NCBI GenBank assembly: GCA_021773795.1
Contig: JAJFJT010000029.1
Location: forward strand, 1 to 64,000
Length of the DNA stretch: 64,000 nt
Direction of reading: 5' to 3'
From: Gammaproteobacteria bacterium
GTDB lineage: Bacteria; Pseudomonadota; Gammaproteobacteria; HK1
Position 1 is the stretch's first letter; every line of letters begins with the position of its first letter. This document shows positions 54,611 through 63,422 of the stretch, in pieces. Under the pieces are notes generated by a model that searched no databases, was not told the origin of the DNA, and saw only the letters and a list, made by a program, of their open reading frames with translations. The translations under genes were made by a program, and so were the position numbers.

Positions 54611-54697
54611 TAGCGGCTATTAGGGGAGGGGAATGGGCGCGCTGTTTTACCGGGTCCTCGCAGCTCCCATGATCGTGTGCAGAACAGCGAGGAAACG

Positions 54698-55513
54698 ATG
54701 ATGATGGAAAAAAATCTCAGATATTTGGCGGGATGCATCATGTGCTTGGCAATGGCGGGCGCTGTCGGGGCCCTTGAGCTTCAGTGGTTTGGTCAGGCCG
54801 CCTTTAAGATCACCACAGATGGCGGCAAGGTCATTCTAATCGACCCCTTTATCAGTGCTAACCCGGTCACTCCCCAGGTCCACAAGGATTTGACTGAGCT
54901 AGGTAAGGTGGATCTCATCCTGCTCACCCATGGTCATGGTGATCATGTGGGTGATACCGCGAAGATAGCCAGGATGACAGGAGCCAAAGTAGCGCTCAAT
55001 GCCGACTTTGGCCACACCCTCGGTACCCTGGGCGTGGTGCCCTACAAGCAGCTCGTTCGCTTTAACAAGAGTGGCCCCATCGAACCGTTGGGTGCAGGTA
55101 TCACCATCACCATGGTGCACGCCGAGCACAGTTCGGAGTACGTACACCGTGACCCGCAGAGCGGGAAGAAGGAGGTTCATCCGGGTGGCGAACCTGCCGG
55201 CTACATCATCCGCCTGGAAAACGGTTTCACCCTCTACCATGCGGGAGACACAGGCGTGTTCGGCGACATGAAATTCATTGGCGAATATTACCGCCCGGAT
55301 CTCGCACTACTGCCCATCGGTGGTCACTTCACCATGGACCCGGCACACGCGGCTTATGCCGTGAAGCGTTTGCTCAAACCGAAAAATGTGATTCCCATGC
55401 ACTACGGCACCTTCCCACCGCTCAAGGGCACACCGGAGCAATTTATCAAGGCGTTGGGTGACACATTGACCCGGGTGATTGTGATGACTCCGGGGGAGAG
55501 TCGAAGGTTCTAG
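54698..55513 (+). CDS. Exported metal-dependent hydrolase (UPF0173/MBL fold)
   Basis: 271 residues from ATG 54698, 5 nt after GAGGAAA; a GTG at 54677 is possible. A signal peptide (LRYLAGCIMCLAMAGAVGALE) precedes an MBL domain with LLTHGHGDHVGDTA, VHAEHSSEY, LYHAGDTGVFGDM and PMHYGTFP. The cytoplasmic UlaG/YtkL-like families lack the signal, so periplasmic action is inferred. Substrate unknown. Confidence 0.85.
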   Translation: MMMEKNLRYLAGCIMCLAMAGAVGALELQWFGQAAFKITTDGGKVILIDPFISANPVTPQVHKDLTELGKVDLILLTHGHGDHVGDTAKIARMTGAKVALNADFGHTLGTLGVVPYKQLVRFNKSGPIEPLGAGITITMVHAEHSSEYVHRDPQSGKKEVHPGGEPAGYIIRLENGFTLYHAGDTGVFGDMKFIGEYYRPDLALLPIGGHFTMDPAHAAYAVKRLLKPKNVIPMHYGTFPPLKGTPEQFIKALGDTLTRVIVMTPGESRRF

Positions 55514-55662
55514 CCGGGGCCATCGTGGGAGAACAATCGGGTCGGGATGTCACCAGTGGCCTGGCAGGAATGGCAGGCAGGGTTGGCTTTAACCTGTCGG
55601 CCCGACTCACTGCAAAAACAATCCACACGTGATGGGGCTGTACAGGGTGCTCCCTCAACGGT

Positions 55663-57081
55663 TCAATACCGTTTTCTTTTCCTGCTGATGCCAATACCGG
55701 CCAGGCCGAGCCCCAGGAGGATAAGGGTGGCGGGTTCGGGGACCGCCGATTCGATGACTGCCGGGTAGGTATGGCGGTGGGTCGGCATTTGCGCCACGCT
55801 CATGGCAAGGGACTCAACACCAGAGCTTTGACCGAGCCGCCAGTCCGTGAGCAATCCTACCCCCCGGCCATCACCCAAGGCGAGCCGTCCGCGCAGGTCC
55901 GGAAGCCCGAAGGTCGTTCGGCCATTACCGCCGTAGATGCTACCGAACAGCGAGAACAAGGCTTCGTTCTGGATTATTTCGAGTAGTTGCCCATCGGCCA
56001 CGGCCCAGCCGCGGGGCACAAAATGACCGGCAAACAGCGCAATCTCACCCAGAATCGGACCTATATCGGGGTCCCCATCCGGGTACGCGCCATTTATCGC
56101 GACCAAGTATTGCAGGGCGAGGGTTGGCTGCATGTTGGTCTGGGGCTGACCGCCGCCGGTGTTGCCGGTCACGTCGGAAGATGGGGGCAGGGTGTGATTG
56201 TGGCCCGGCATGTTGGCTGCTGACATGGAAACCGATTCCACACCGCCTTTCTGGCCAAGTCTTTGTTCGCTCAGATCGGGTCCCGAGCCTGCACCAATCG
56301 CCGCACGGCCACGCAGGTCGGGGAGCCCAAAAGTTGTTCGGCCGTCACCGCCGTATATGGTCCCGAGCAGTGAGAACAAAGCTTCGTTCTGGCTTATTTG
56401 AAGTAGTTGTCCATCGGCGGATACATAGCCGCGCAAGTCGAAGGGATTGCTGGTAAAGAGCTCCACGAAGCCGAGAGTCGGCTCGATCGATGTGTCGCCG
56501 TGGCCAGGAAACAAGCCGGTCAGCGGCACCATGTAATTCAGGCCGAGCGAAGCTTGCATGTTTGTATAGGATTGACCGCCGCCGGTCATATCCGTGCTGC
56601 CACCAGCCGGCAATCCGTGGTCATGGGCCGGCAAGTTGTCTGGAGTTAATGAGACGGATTCAACACCGACCTTTTGACCAAGTGTCCGTGGGGTCAGTCC
56701 TGGCCCTGCGCCATCGCCGATAGCGGTGCGGCCACGCAGATCCGGCAGTGCGAAGGTCGTTCGGCCATCGCCGCCGTATCGGGTGCCGAGCTGTGCGTAC
56801 AAAGCGGTGTGATCGGCTATTTGAAGCACTTGCCCGTTGGCTTCCGCCCAGCCCCGGGGCGCGAAGTTCCCGCCAAAAAGCACAACTTCCCCGAGCGTGT
56901 CAAAGTTTCCCGTAATACGAATAAGCGGGTTCAAGGCCAAAGAGGGCTGGATTGTCGTCTGTGCCTGGCCGCCGCCCGTTAGCCCGGTCGTCATTGGAAT
57001 TGCCGTGGCGTCCGCCGGAAGAAATCCGGCCACCGCCCAGCACATGGTAATGACAACCGCTAGATTATTTTGTCGGAACAT
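55663..57081 (-). CDS. Triple phage-tail-collar domain protein with PEP-CTERM anchor
   Basis: 472 residues from ATG 57081, preceded by GGAGGGGGG. After a signal peptide (AVVITMCWAVAGFLPADATA) come three tandem units of about 140 residues, each with a GWAxADGQLLxI stretch, YGGxGRTTFxLPDLRGR and an xxPxHxH end, as in microcystin-dependent (MdpB) and tail-collar proteins. It ends with the sorting signal VPEPATLILLGLGLAGIG and RKRKRY. PEP-CTERM proteins are exported, cleaved by exosortase and often linked to extracellular polysaccharide. Function of the collar repeats outside phage is unclear. Confidence 0.88.
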   Translation of the reverse strand: MFRQNNLAVVITMCWAVAGFLPADATAIPMTTGLTGGGQAQTTIQPSLALNPLIRITGNFDTLGEVVLFGGNFAPRGWAEANGQVLQIADHTALYAQLGTRYGGDGRTTFALPDLRGRTAIGDGAGPGLTPRTLGQKVGVESVSLTPDNLPAHDHGLPAGGSTDMTGGGQSYTNMQASLGLNYMVPLTGLFPGHGDTSIEPTLGFVELFTSNPFDLRGYVSADGQLLQISQNEALFSLLGTIYGGDGRTTFGLPDLRGRAAIGAGSGPDLSEQRLGQKGGVESVSMSAANMPGHNHTLPPSSDVTGNTGGGQPQTNMQPTLALQYLVAINGAYPDGDPDIGPILGEIALFAGHFVPRGWAVADGQLLEIIQNEALFSLFGSIYGGNGRTTFGLPDLRGRLALGDGRGVGLLTDWRLGQSSGVESLAMSVAQMPTHRHTYPAVIESAVPEPATLILLGLGLAGIGISRKRKRY

Positions 57082-57785
57082 GATGCCCCCCTCCAGCCAC
57101 CTTCTTGCTGAAACACATTGACGCAAAAAGAAGGATAGCAACCTGCTTTCAGCACCTGCAGGCCGAGGAGCCTCGTTGGTGATAAGTGTATTGCTGGCAT
57201 GCTTGAAATAACGCCTGTTCGAGATATCCATGTGTAATTCTTCCTTTAGCTCTTCCCGAGTCGATTCTTAATATTTGTTATTTAATACCTGCTTTCGTGG
57301 CTTGCAAGATTCATGCACAACCTTATAAACGTAGTTAAATCAATGGCTTGTATTGTTAAGGTTTGGGCAGACATTCAGAACTGTAAAAATTACTGATAGT
57401 TTTCAGCCTGATTGGGGGCTCAAAATATCGATAATATTTCGTGATCGCCGGACATAACCTTATAAAACATAGGGTTATTGGGTTTTGGCCAGTGTAAAGA
57501 ATTTTGACAACTTTTTGGTTTGAAGCAATTGGTGACAGACTTGGCTGATTTAAACATGCGAGAGAATTGAGTTGTTCCGCTAGCGGGAGGGGGCTTTATT
57601 CAGGTCTGCCAGGTATGGCTAATGCTATTGTCGTCGGAGGATGGCCAGACTATTTTAGCCGGAAAGCAGTTGCCAGGGAAAAATGCCCACAATGATGAGA
57701 AGGATACAGTCCTGTCATTTATGCGAAGTCGAAGTCACTGTAAAAACAGTGCTTTTCGTATCACAAGGTGGGACAATCCGAAGAT
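57082..57785. other. AT-rich noncoding interval upstream of the PEP-CTERM gene
   Basis: No convincing gene. The part 57240-57560 is clearly more AT-rich than its surroundings. It has an AAATAT-N5-ATATTT palindrome (57423-57439), ATAACC / GGTTAT inverted (57454-57459, 57473-57478), a repeated ACCTTATAAA motif (about 57320 and 57458), and a CACTGT-AAAA-ACAGTG hairpin (57736-57751). It probably carries the promoter and regulatory sites of the PEP-CTERM gene. Confidence 0.5.
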
Positions 57786-57872
57786 TGGTGCCGAGGAGAG
57801 GACTTGAACCTCCACTACCTTTCGATAACTAGCACCTGAAGCTAGCGCGTCTACCAATTCCGCCACCTCGGC
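57786..57872 (-). tRNA. leuT: tRNA-Leu (anticodon CAG)
   Basis: 87 nt including an encoded CCA. The acceptor stem GCCGAGG pairs with CCTCGGC; the D arm has GGTAGACGCG; the anticodon loop TTCAGGT sits on a CTAGC/GCTAG stem; a long variable arm and a T arm GGTTCAAGTCC follow. The long variable arm and CAG anticodon identify leucine. The symbol is nominal. Confidence 0.97.
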
Positions 57873-57926
57873 ATTGAGGACCGGTTACCATCCGAATGGA
57901 GCGGTAAACTGAACGGGAAGCCGCGC

Positions 57927-57955
57927 ACTCTACCCACCACCTGTTTTATTGTCAA
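57927..57955 (-). promoter_or_regulatory. Promoter of tRNA-Leu
   Basis: On the minus strand TTGACA (57955-57950) and TAGAGT (57932-57927) are 17 nt apart, followed by a GC-rich GCGCGG discriminator, the type linked to stringent control of stable RNA genes. The start point would be about 45 nt before the mature tRNA. Confidence 0.75.
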
Positions 57956-57964
57956 CGAGCCCGC

Positions 57965-60205
57965 ATGTCTAAAAAGAAATGGCGTTCCAGCCAGGATCCC
58001 TGGTCTGTGCAGGAGGCGGAGAATTACGATCGCCCCGTCGCTAGTCGCAAATACCTTCTTGAGTTTCTCGCCAAGCGCGGCGTACCGCTGAGCTATAAAC
58101 AGATCGTCTCCGAGTTGGGGGTCGAGGATGCGGATGCGCGCGAAGGTCTGCGGCGCCGGCTACGGGCCATGGAGCGCGACGGGCAGGTATTTTGTAACCG
58201 CAGTGCCGGTTATGGTCTGCCGGAGAAAATGGATCTGGTGCGTGGCCAGGTGCTGGCCCATAAGGATGGATTTGGTTTTCTGCGCCCCGAGGGTGGTGGT
58301 GAGGATTTGTATATACCCTCACGCCAGATGCGTGCCCTGATGCACGGCGACCGTGCGCTGGTGCGGATTACCGGCATCGGCATGCGCGGGCGCAACGAGG
58401 CGGCTCTGGTGGAGGTGCTGGAGCGGGGTACGCAGCAATTAGTCGGACGTTTTTGCATTGAGCGCGGGGTGGCCTTTATCACTCCGGACAGTCGCCATCT
58501 GCCGCGTAATGTGCTGGTCCCCCCCGAGGAATACGGCGGGGCGGAAGATGGCCAGATAGTCGCCGCAAAAATTCTCACCCCACCGAGTAAACATTCCCAG
58601 GCCATTGCCCGGGTAACCGAGGTGCTGGGAGATCGTATGGCCCCCGGTATGGAAGTGGAGCTGGCGGTGCGCACCCATGATTTGCCGTGGGAATGGCCGC
58701 AGGCGGCGTTGGAAGAGGCCGCAGCATTTTCCCTGGAGGTGCCGGAGGAGGCCAAGCAAGGGCGAGAGGATTTGCGGGATGTGCCGCTGGTCACCATTGA
58801 TGGTGAGGATGCTCGCGATTTTGATGATGCGGTTTATTGCGAGAGAAAAGGCCGCGGCTGGCGGTTACTGGTGGCCATTGCCGATGTCTCCGCATACGTG
58901 CAGGAAGGCAGCTTTCTGGGAGCCTCTGCGGTAGAGCGCGGCACCTCGGTCTATTTTCCCGGCCGGGTGATTCCCATGTTGCCGGAGGTCCTTTCCAATG
59001 GCCTGTGCTCGCTGAATCCACAGGTTGACCGCTTGTGTATGGTCTGTGAAATGACGGTCAATGCCGGCGGTAAGGTCACCCGTAGCCGTTTCTTCCAGGG
59101 TTTGATGCGTTCTCACGCACGCCTGACCTACACCGAAGTGGCGGCCATGGTAGTGGAGCAAAAGCCGGGGGTCCGCAAGCACTACCATGCCCTAGTTCCT
59201 CATCTGGAGGAGCTCCACCGTCTGTACACGGCACTCCACGGGGCGCGCCAACAGCGAGGTGCCATCGATTTTGAGACCACTGAGACCCGTATCGTTTTTG
59301 ACGACGCGGGCAAGATTGATCGTATCGAGCCCACTGAGCGCAATGACGCCCATCGCATGATCGAGGAATGCATGGTGGCGGCAAACGTGGCGGCCGCTGA
59401 ATTTCTGCAGCGTAAGCGCCTGCCGGCCTTATACCGGGTGCACGAAGGCCCGAGTTTGGAAAAACTCACCGCACTAAGGGAATTTCTCGGAGAGATGGGG
59501 CTGGGACTCGGTGGTGGCGAGAAACCCGAGGGGCATCACTATGCGGCGTTGCTGGCGCAGGTGACGGGGCGTGTAGATGCGCATCTGATCCAGACCGTAT
59601 TGCTACGGTCACTTTCGCAGGCAGTCTACACCCCGGAAAATTCCGGCCATTTTGGTCTGGGACTCGAGTGTTACGCCCACTTCACCTCGCCTATCCGGCG
59701 CTATCCCGATCTGCTGGTGCATCGTGCCATCCGTCATGCGGTGTCTGGCGGTAAGGTGGCGGAATTCCGTGCCCGGGCCCCGGATATGGTGGCCATGGGA
59801 GAGCATTGCTCGGCCACTGAGCGGCGCGCCGATGAGGCCACTCGTGAGGCCACCAGTTGGCTTAAATGTGAGTATATGAGTGACAAGGTAGGGGAGGAAT
59901 ACACCGGCACCGTCGGTGGGGTGACCTCCTTTGGCCTGTTTGTGGAATTGGACAATATTTATGTGGAGGGTCTGGTTCACATCAGCTCCCTGGGCAGTGA
60001 CTATTTCCATTTTGATGCCCCTCATCACCGTTTGAGTGGCGAGCGTACCGGTCGTATCTATCGGCTGGCGGATCGCCTTAAGGTGCGGGTGATCCGGGTT
60101 AGCCTGGATGATCGCAAGATTGATTTTGAGCTGGTGGAAGACAAGCCCAAGTCGAAATCCAAGGCAAAGTCCAAGCGCCGTGGTGGACGCCGGCGGCGGC
60201 GTTGA
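57965..60205 (+). CDS. rnr: Ribonuclease R
   Basis: 746 residues. Order: N-terminal winged helix, cold-shock domains (GQVLAHKDGFGFLRPEG), the RNB catalytic centre with DGEDARDFDDAV that holds the Mg-binding aspartates, an S1 domain (YTGTVGGVTSFGLFVELD), and a Lys/Arg-rich tail. It degrades structured RNA 3' to 5'. Its stop overlaps the rlmB region (ATG 2 nt later), the usual rnr-rlmB pair. Confidence 0.97.
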   Translation: MSKKKWRSSQDPWSVQEAENYDRPVASRKYLLEFLAKRGVPLSYKQIVSELGVEDADAREGLRRRLRAMERDGQVFCNRSAGYGLPEKMDLVRGQVLAHKDGFGFLRPEGGGEDLYIPSRQMRALMHGDRALVRITGIGMRGRNEAALVEVLERGTQQLVGRFCIERGVAFITPDSRHLPRNVLVPPEEYGGAEDGQIVAAKILTPPSKHSQAIARVTEVLGDRMAPGMEVELAVRTHDLPWEWPQAALEEAAAFSLEVPEEAKQGREDLRDVPLVTIDGEDARDFDDAVYCERKGRGWRLLVAIADVSAYVQEGSFLGASAVERGTSVYFPGRVIPMLPEVLSNGLCSLNPQVDRLCMVCEMTVNAGGKVTRSRFFQGLMRSHARLTYTEVAAMVVEQKPGVRKHYHALVPHLEELHRLYTALHGARQQRGAIDFETTETRIVFDDAGKIDRIEPTERNDAHRMIEECMVAANVAAAEFLQRKRLPALYRVHEGPSLEKLTALREFLGEMGLGLGGGEKPEGHHYAALLAQVTGRVDAHLIQTVLLRSLSQAVYTPENSGHFGLGLECYAHFTSPIRRYPDLLVHRAIRHAVSGGKVAEFRARAPDMVAMGEHCSATERRADEATREATSWLKCEYMSDKVGEEYTGTVGGVTSFGLFVELDNIYVEGLVHISSLGSDYFHFDAPHHRLSGERTGRIYRLADRLKVRVIRVSLDDRKIDFELVEDKPKSKSKAKSKRRGGRRRRR

Positions 60206-60207
60206 GG

Positions 60208-60993
60208 ATGGCTGCGCCGAAAGAAAAAAGGGCTGAGTCCGAAACTTTTATCTATGGCTGGCATGCGGTGGCCGCGGTGTGGGCCAACCGGCCGAGAGGC
60301 ATCAGCGGAGTGTGGACCTGCAGGCGGGAGAGTGATGCCCGTAGCCAGGAGATCATCCAACCCATGGACGTGGCGGGGATTGCCGTTCATCAGCGTAGTC
60401 GCAAGGATCTTGATCGCATGGTGGAGGGAGCCAATCATCAGGGCATTGTGATTCGTTGTCGCGAGGCCACCGCCATTGATTGGCACGAACTGGAGGCGCG
60501 GCTGGACGTGCTTGAGGAGCCACCCTTCCTGCTGGTGCTGGACGGGGTCCAGGACCCACATAATTTAGGTGCCTGTCTGCGCAGCGCGGGAGCCGTCGGG
60601 GTGCATGCGGTGATTATCCCTAAGGCGCGCAGTGCGCCGCTTACGCCAGTGGTTCGACGGGTCGCCTGTGGCGCTGTGGAATCGGTGGCGGTGGTTCAGG
60701 TCAGCAATCTGGCGCGTACCCTGAGAGCCCTTAAGGATCGTTTTATTCAGGTGGTGGGCGCCGCGGGTGAGGCGACGGAGAGTCTGTATGAGGCTGAGTT
60801 GACCGGGCCACTGGCCTGGGTGCTCGGTGCCGAGCAACATGGTTTGCGCCGCCTGACCCGGGAGCAATGCGACCAGCTGTTATCGATACCCATGGGCGGA
60901 GCGGTGGAGAGTTTGAATGTGTCCGTGGCCACCGGGATCTGCCTGTTCGAAGCTCAGCGGCAACGACTGGCAGGTGCGTTGCGCACCCCATAA
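60208..60993 (+). CDS. rlmB: 23S rRNA (guanosine-2'-O-)-methyltransferase RlmB
   Basis: 261 residues from ATG 60208. The N-terminal substrate-binding part has FIYGWHAVAAVW; the SPOUT knot has LVLDGVQDPHNLGACLRSA, WVLGAEQHGLRRL and IPMGGAVESLNVSVA. It makes Gm2251 in the P-loop of 23S rRNA. The HNLGA motif and the deep trefoil knot end are intact. Confidence 0.95.
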   Translation: MAAPKEKRAESETFIYGWHAVAAVWANRPRGISGVWTCRRESDARSQEIIQPMDVAGIAVHQRSRKDLDRMVEGANHQGIVIRCREATAIDWHELEARLDVLEEPPFLLVLDGVQDPHNLGACLRSAGAVGVHAVIIPKARSAPLTPVVRRVACGAVESVAVVQVSNLARTLRALKDRFIQVVGAAGEATESLYEAELTGPLAWVLGAEQHGLRRLTREQCDQLLSIPMGGAVESLNVSVATGICLFEAQRQRLAGALRTP

Positions 60994-61129
60994 CGATGGC
61001 GTACAATCCGCCGCTCTTCGAAAGTCACGTAAAAACAGTTTCTTAGGCTTTTCAAGATTACTCCTTGCCACAGTACATTTAGGTACGTGGCCGACGCCCT
61101 CCAGGGCATAACCCGTAAGGAGCTCTTCA

Positions 61130-61612
61130 ATGAGACATTACGAAGTCGTATTTTTGGTCCATCCCGATCAGAGTGAGCAGGTATCGGGGATGGTGGATCG
61201 CTACCGCAGCATGATTGAGGAAAGCGGTGGTTCCATACACCGTCTTGAGGACTGGGGCCGGCGCCAGCTTGCCTATCCCATCAACAAGGTACACAAGGCC
61301 CACTACATTCTGATGAATGTGGAGTGCGGTCAGAAAGTGCTCGACGAGTTGGGCAGCGCCTTCCGTTTCAACGATGCGGTTATCCGCAACCTCATTATTG
61401 CCCGTGATGAAGCCGTCACTGAGCCTTCCACGCTGGCCAAGAGCCAGGAAGATTCGCGTGGTGGTGATCGCAGGCCGGCACCAGCACGAGCACCGGCACC
61501 AGCACCTGTGGCTGCGGCAGAGAGCGACAGCGTTGCCAGCAGTGAAGAGGCGGCAGCCCCTGAAGCTGAGGCCGAAGTCGAAGCAGAGGTCAAGCCGGAA
61601 ACTGGGGCCTGA
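61130..61612 (+). CDS. rpsF: Ribosomal protein bS6 with long C-terminal tail
   Basis: 160 residues, longer than the E. coli protein. The core (1-100) has [18 protein letters not shown] and [20 protein letters not shown]. The rest is a low-complexity tail rich in Ala, Pro and Glu ending [18 protein letters not shown]. coli S6 also has a glutamate tail extended by RimK. First gene of the S6 operon; a leader of about 130 nt precedes it. GGAG lies before the ATG. Confidence 0.96.
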   Translation: MRHYEVVFLVHPDQSEQVSGMVDRYRSMIEESGGSIHRLEDWGRRQLAYPINKVHKAHYILMNVECGQKVLDELGSAFRFNDAVIRNLIIARDEAVTEPSTLAKSQEDSRGGDRRPAPARAPAPAPVAAAESDSVASSEEAAAPEAEAEVEAEVKPETGA

Positions 61613-61674
61613 TTTTTCCAGGTCGAGGTTATGCGGATTCTTTCTGAAAAATATTTAGCGTATAGAGGTTAGTC

Positions 61675-61899
61675 ATGGCACGGTTTTTTCGTCGTCGGCG
61701 GTATTGCAGATTTACGGTAGAGGGCACCAAAGAGATCGATTACAAGGATCTCGCCACTCTAAAGGCTTTTGTTACTGAGACCGGCAAGATTGTTCCCAGC
61801 CGGATCACGGGCACCAAGGCACGCTATCAGCGTCAGTTGTCCACTGCTATCAAGCGGGCCCGTTTCCTGGCGCTGTTGCCTTATAGCGACGCCCACTAG
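61675..61899 (+). CDS. rpsR: Ribosomal protein bS18
   Basis: 74 residues with [15 protein letters not shown] and the core [33 protein letters not shown]. It dimerises with S6 on the 30S platform. A single cysteine remains near the N-terminus. Confidence 0.97.
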   Translation: MARFFRRRRYCRFTVEGTKEIDYKDLATLKAFVTETGKIVPSRITGTKARYQRQLSTAIKRARFLALLPYSDAH

Positions 61900-61942
61900 G
61901 CGGATTCCTCCGCCGTTGAGAAGTGGAGATGCGGGCTAAGTC

Positions 61943-62851
61943 ATGCGCGCACTGCTCGGATACATAAATAAGGGGCCATTGCAGGCGATCACGGTGACTG
62001 CCGTGTTCGCGATTCTGTCTCTGGTCTTGCCGATGCTGATTTATATCAGCGGCGCGGTGGTAGGACTGGTCAGCCTGCGGGTTGGCCCGCGTCAGGGTGC
62101 GGTGGTTATCGCCGGCTCTATGGCATTGGCGGGCGTTTTCTCGCTGGTGTTGCTAGGCAATGCGCTACCGGTGCTGATGTTTGCGTTGCTGACCTGGGTT
62201 CCGGTTTGCCTGTTAGCAACCTTGTTGCGGCAGGTGGCTAACCAGGGATTGATGCTGGGTGTGGCCTTCGTGTTTGCGGTGGTGGCCATTGCCATCGTGC
62301 ATTTGCTGGTGGGAGTGCCTACAGAATGGTGGAGTGCACTGTTACACAGCATGCTTCGTGGGGCCGTCTCTGAAGGGGGCCTAAAGCTGGACCCGGAGCA
62401 GGCTGAGAGTGTCGCCCACTTCGTTACTACTATTGCGCCGTTGATGACGGGCCTGGTGGTGGCTACGCTGTTACTGAGTATGGTGTTGAGTGTTTATCTG
62501 GCGCGCTGGTGGCACTCGCTGATAGATAATCCCGGTGGCTTTGCACGCGAATTTCGGGAATTGAGTCTGGGGCCACGGGTAGCCTATGCGGTGACCGGGA
62601 TTGGCCTGGCAGCATTTTTGCCTCTGGTTGAGGTTCGTGCGCTGGCAACCGACGTGCTATGGTCAGCGGTTGTAATTTACATGCTTCAGGGCTTGGCGCT
62701 AGCCCATTGGGTGGCGAAAAAACGGGGTATATCCAGGGCTTGGATCGTCTGTTTTTATATAGTGATTTCGGTATTCCCCCAAGTGATTCTGATGCTGGCT
62801 TTGGCCGGGTTTTCAGAGACTTGGCTTAAGCTGCGGAAACGAGAGGCCTAG
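61943..62851 (+). CDS. DUF2232 membrane protein
   Basis: 302 residues with about eight hydrophobic helices; no soluble domain. This family (YybS-like) commonly sits between rpsR and rplI in gammaproteobacteria. Function unknown. A conserved-looking cytoplasmic GGFAREFRELSLGPRVAYAV segment links the two halves. Confidence 0.85.
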   Translation: MRALLGYINKGPLQAITVTAVFAILSLVLPMLIYISGAVVGLVSLRVGPRQGAVVIAGSMALAGVFSLVLLGNALPVLMFALLTWVPVCLLATLLRQVANQGLMLGVAFVFAVVAIAIVHLLVGVPTEWWSALLHSMLRGAVSEGGLKLDPEQAESVAHFVTTIAPLMTGLVVATLLLSMVLSVYLARWWHSLIDNPGGFAREFRELSLGPRVAYAVTGIGLAAFLPLVEVRALATDVLWSAVVIYMLQGLALAHWVAKKRGISRAWIVCFYIVISVFPQVILMLALAGFSETWLKLRKREA

Positions 62852-62895
62852 CAGGCTGAATGGTTTGGTAGCAACAAGATGATAAAGGTGACGTG

Positions 62896-63345
62896 ATGGA
62901 AGTGATATTGCTGGATGGGGTAGAGAAGCTCGGAGAACTGGGCGCCAAGGTCAAGGTTAAGGCAGGATACGCGCGCAACTATTTGTTGCCCCAGGCCAAG
63001 GCTGTACTGGCGACCCCGAAAAACCTGGCTGACTTCGAGGCGCGCCGAGCTGAGCTGGAAAAGCAGCGGGCCGGTGAATTTGCAACATCCGAGGCTCGAC
63101 TGGATGCCATCACTGCACTGCCACCGCTTCAGCTTGCACGCATTGCTGGCGAGCAGGGTAAGCTGTTTGGCTCTGTTGGCCCGCAGGATGTTGCCGAGGC
63201 GATTACCGCGGCCGGGGCAGAGCTGAACAAACAGGAAGTACGGATGCCTGAAGGGCCAATACGTGAACTCGGCGAACATAAGGTGTTGGTACATCTACAG
63301 GTTGGTGTAGAGGCTACTCTTGATCTCGAGATTGTTGCCGAATAA
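62896..63345 (+). CDS. rplI: Ribosomal protein bL9
   Basis: 149 residues from ATG 62896 (a GTG at 62893 is less likely). The N-terminal domain has VKVKAGYARNYLLPQAKAV, the central helix connects to the C-terminal RNA-binding domain. L9 spans two ribosomes in polysomes and limits frameshifting. It follows the DUF2232 gene by 44 nt. Confidence 0.97.
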   Translation: MEVILLDGVEKLGELGAKVKVKAGYARNYLLPQAKAVLATPKNLADFEARRAELEKQRAGEFATSEARLDAITALPPLQLARIAGEQGKLFGSVGPQDVAEAITAAGAELNKQEVRMPEGPIRELGEHKVLVHLQVGVEATLDLEIVAE

Positions 63346-63422
63346 CAGCTTTTTTGCGGTGGCCCGTCTGGTGTAGGATTTCCCTCTGCACTGCTGTGGG
63401 TAGTTCTGGGTGATACAGGCTT

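Noticed and set aside
57622-57807. 61-codon open frame running into the tRNA-Leu gene
   Set aside because: It overlaps the tRNA 3' end, shows no family resemblance and has no clear ribosome-binding site.
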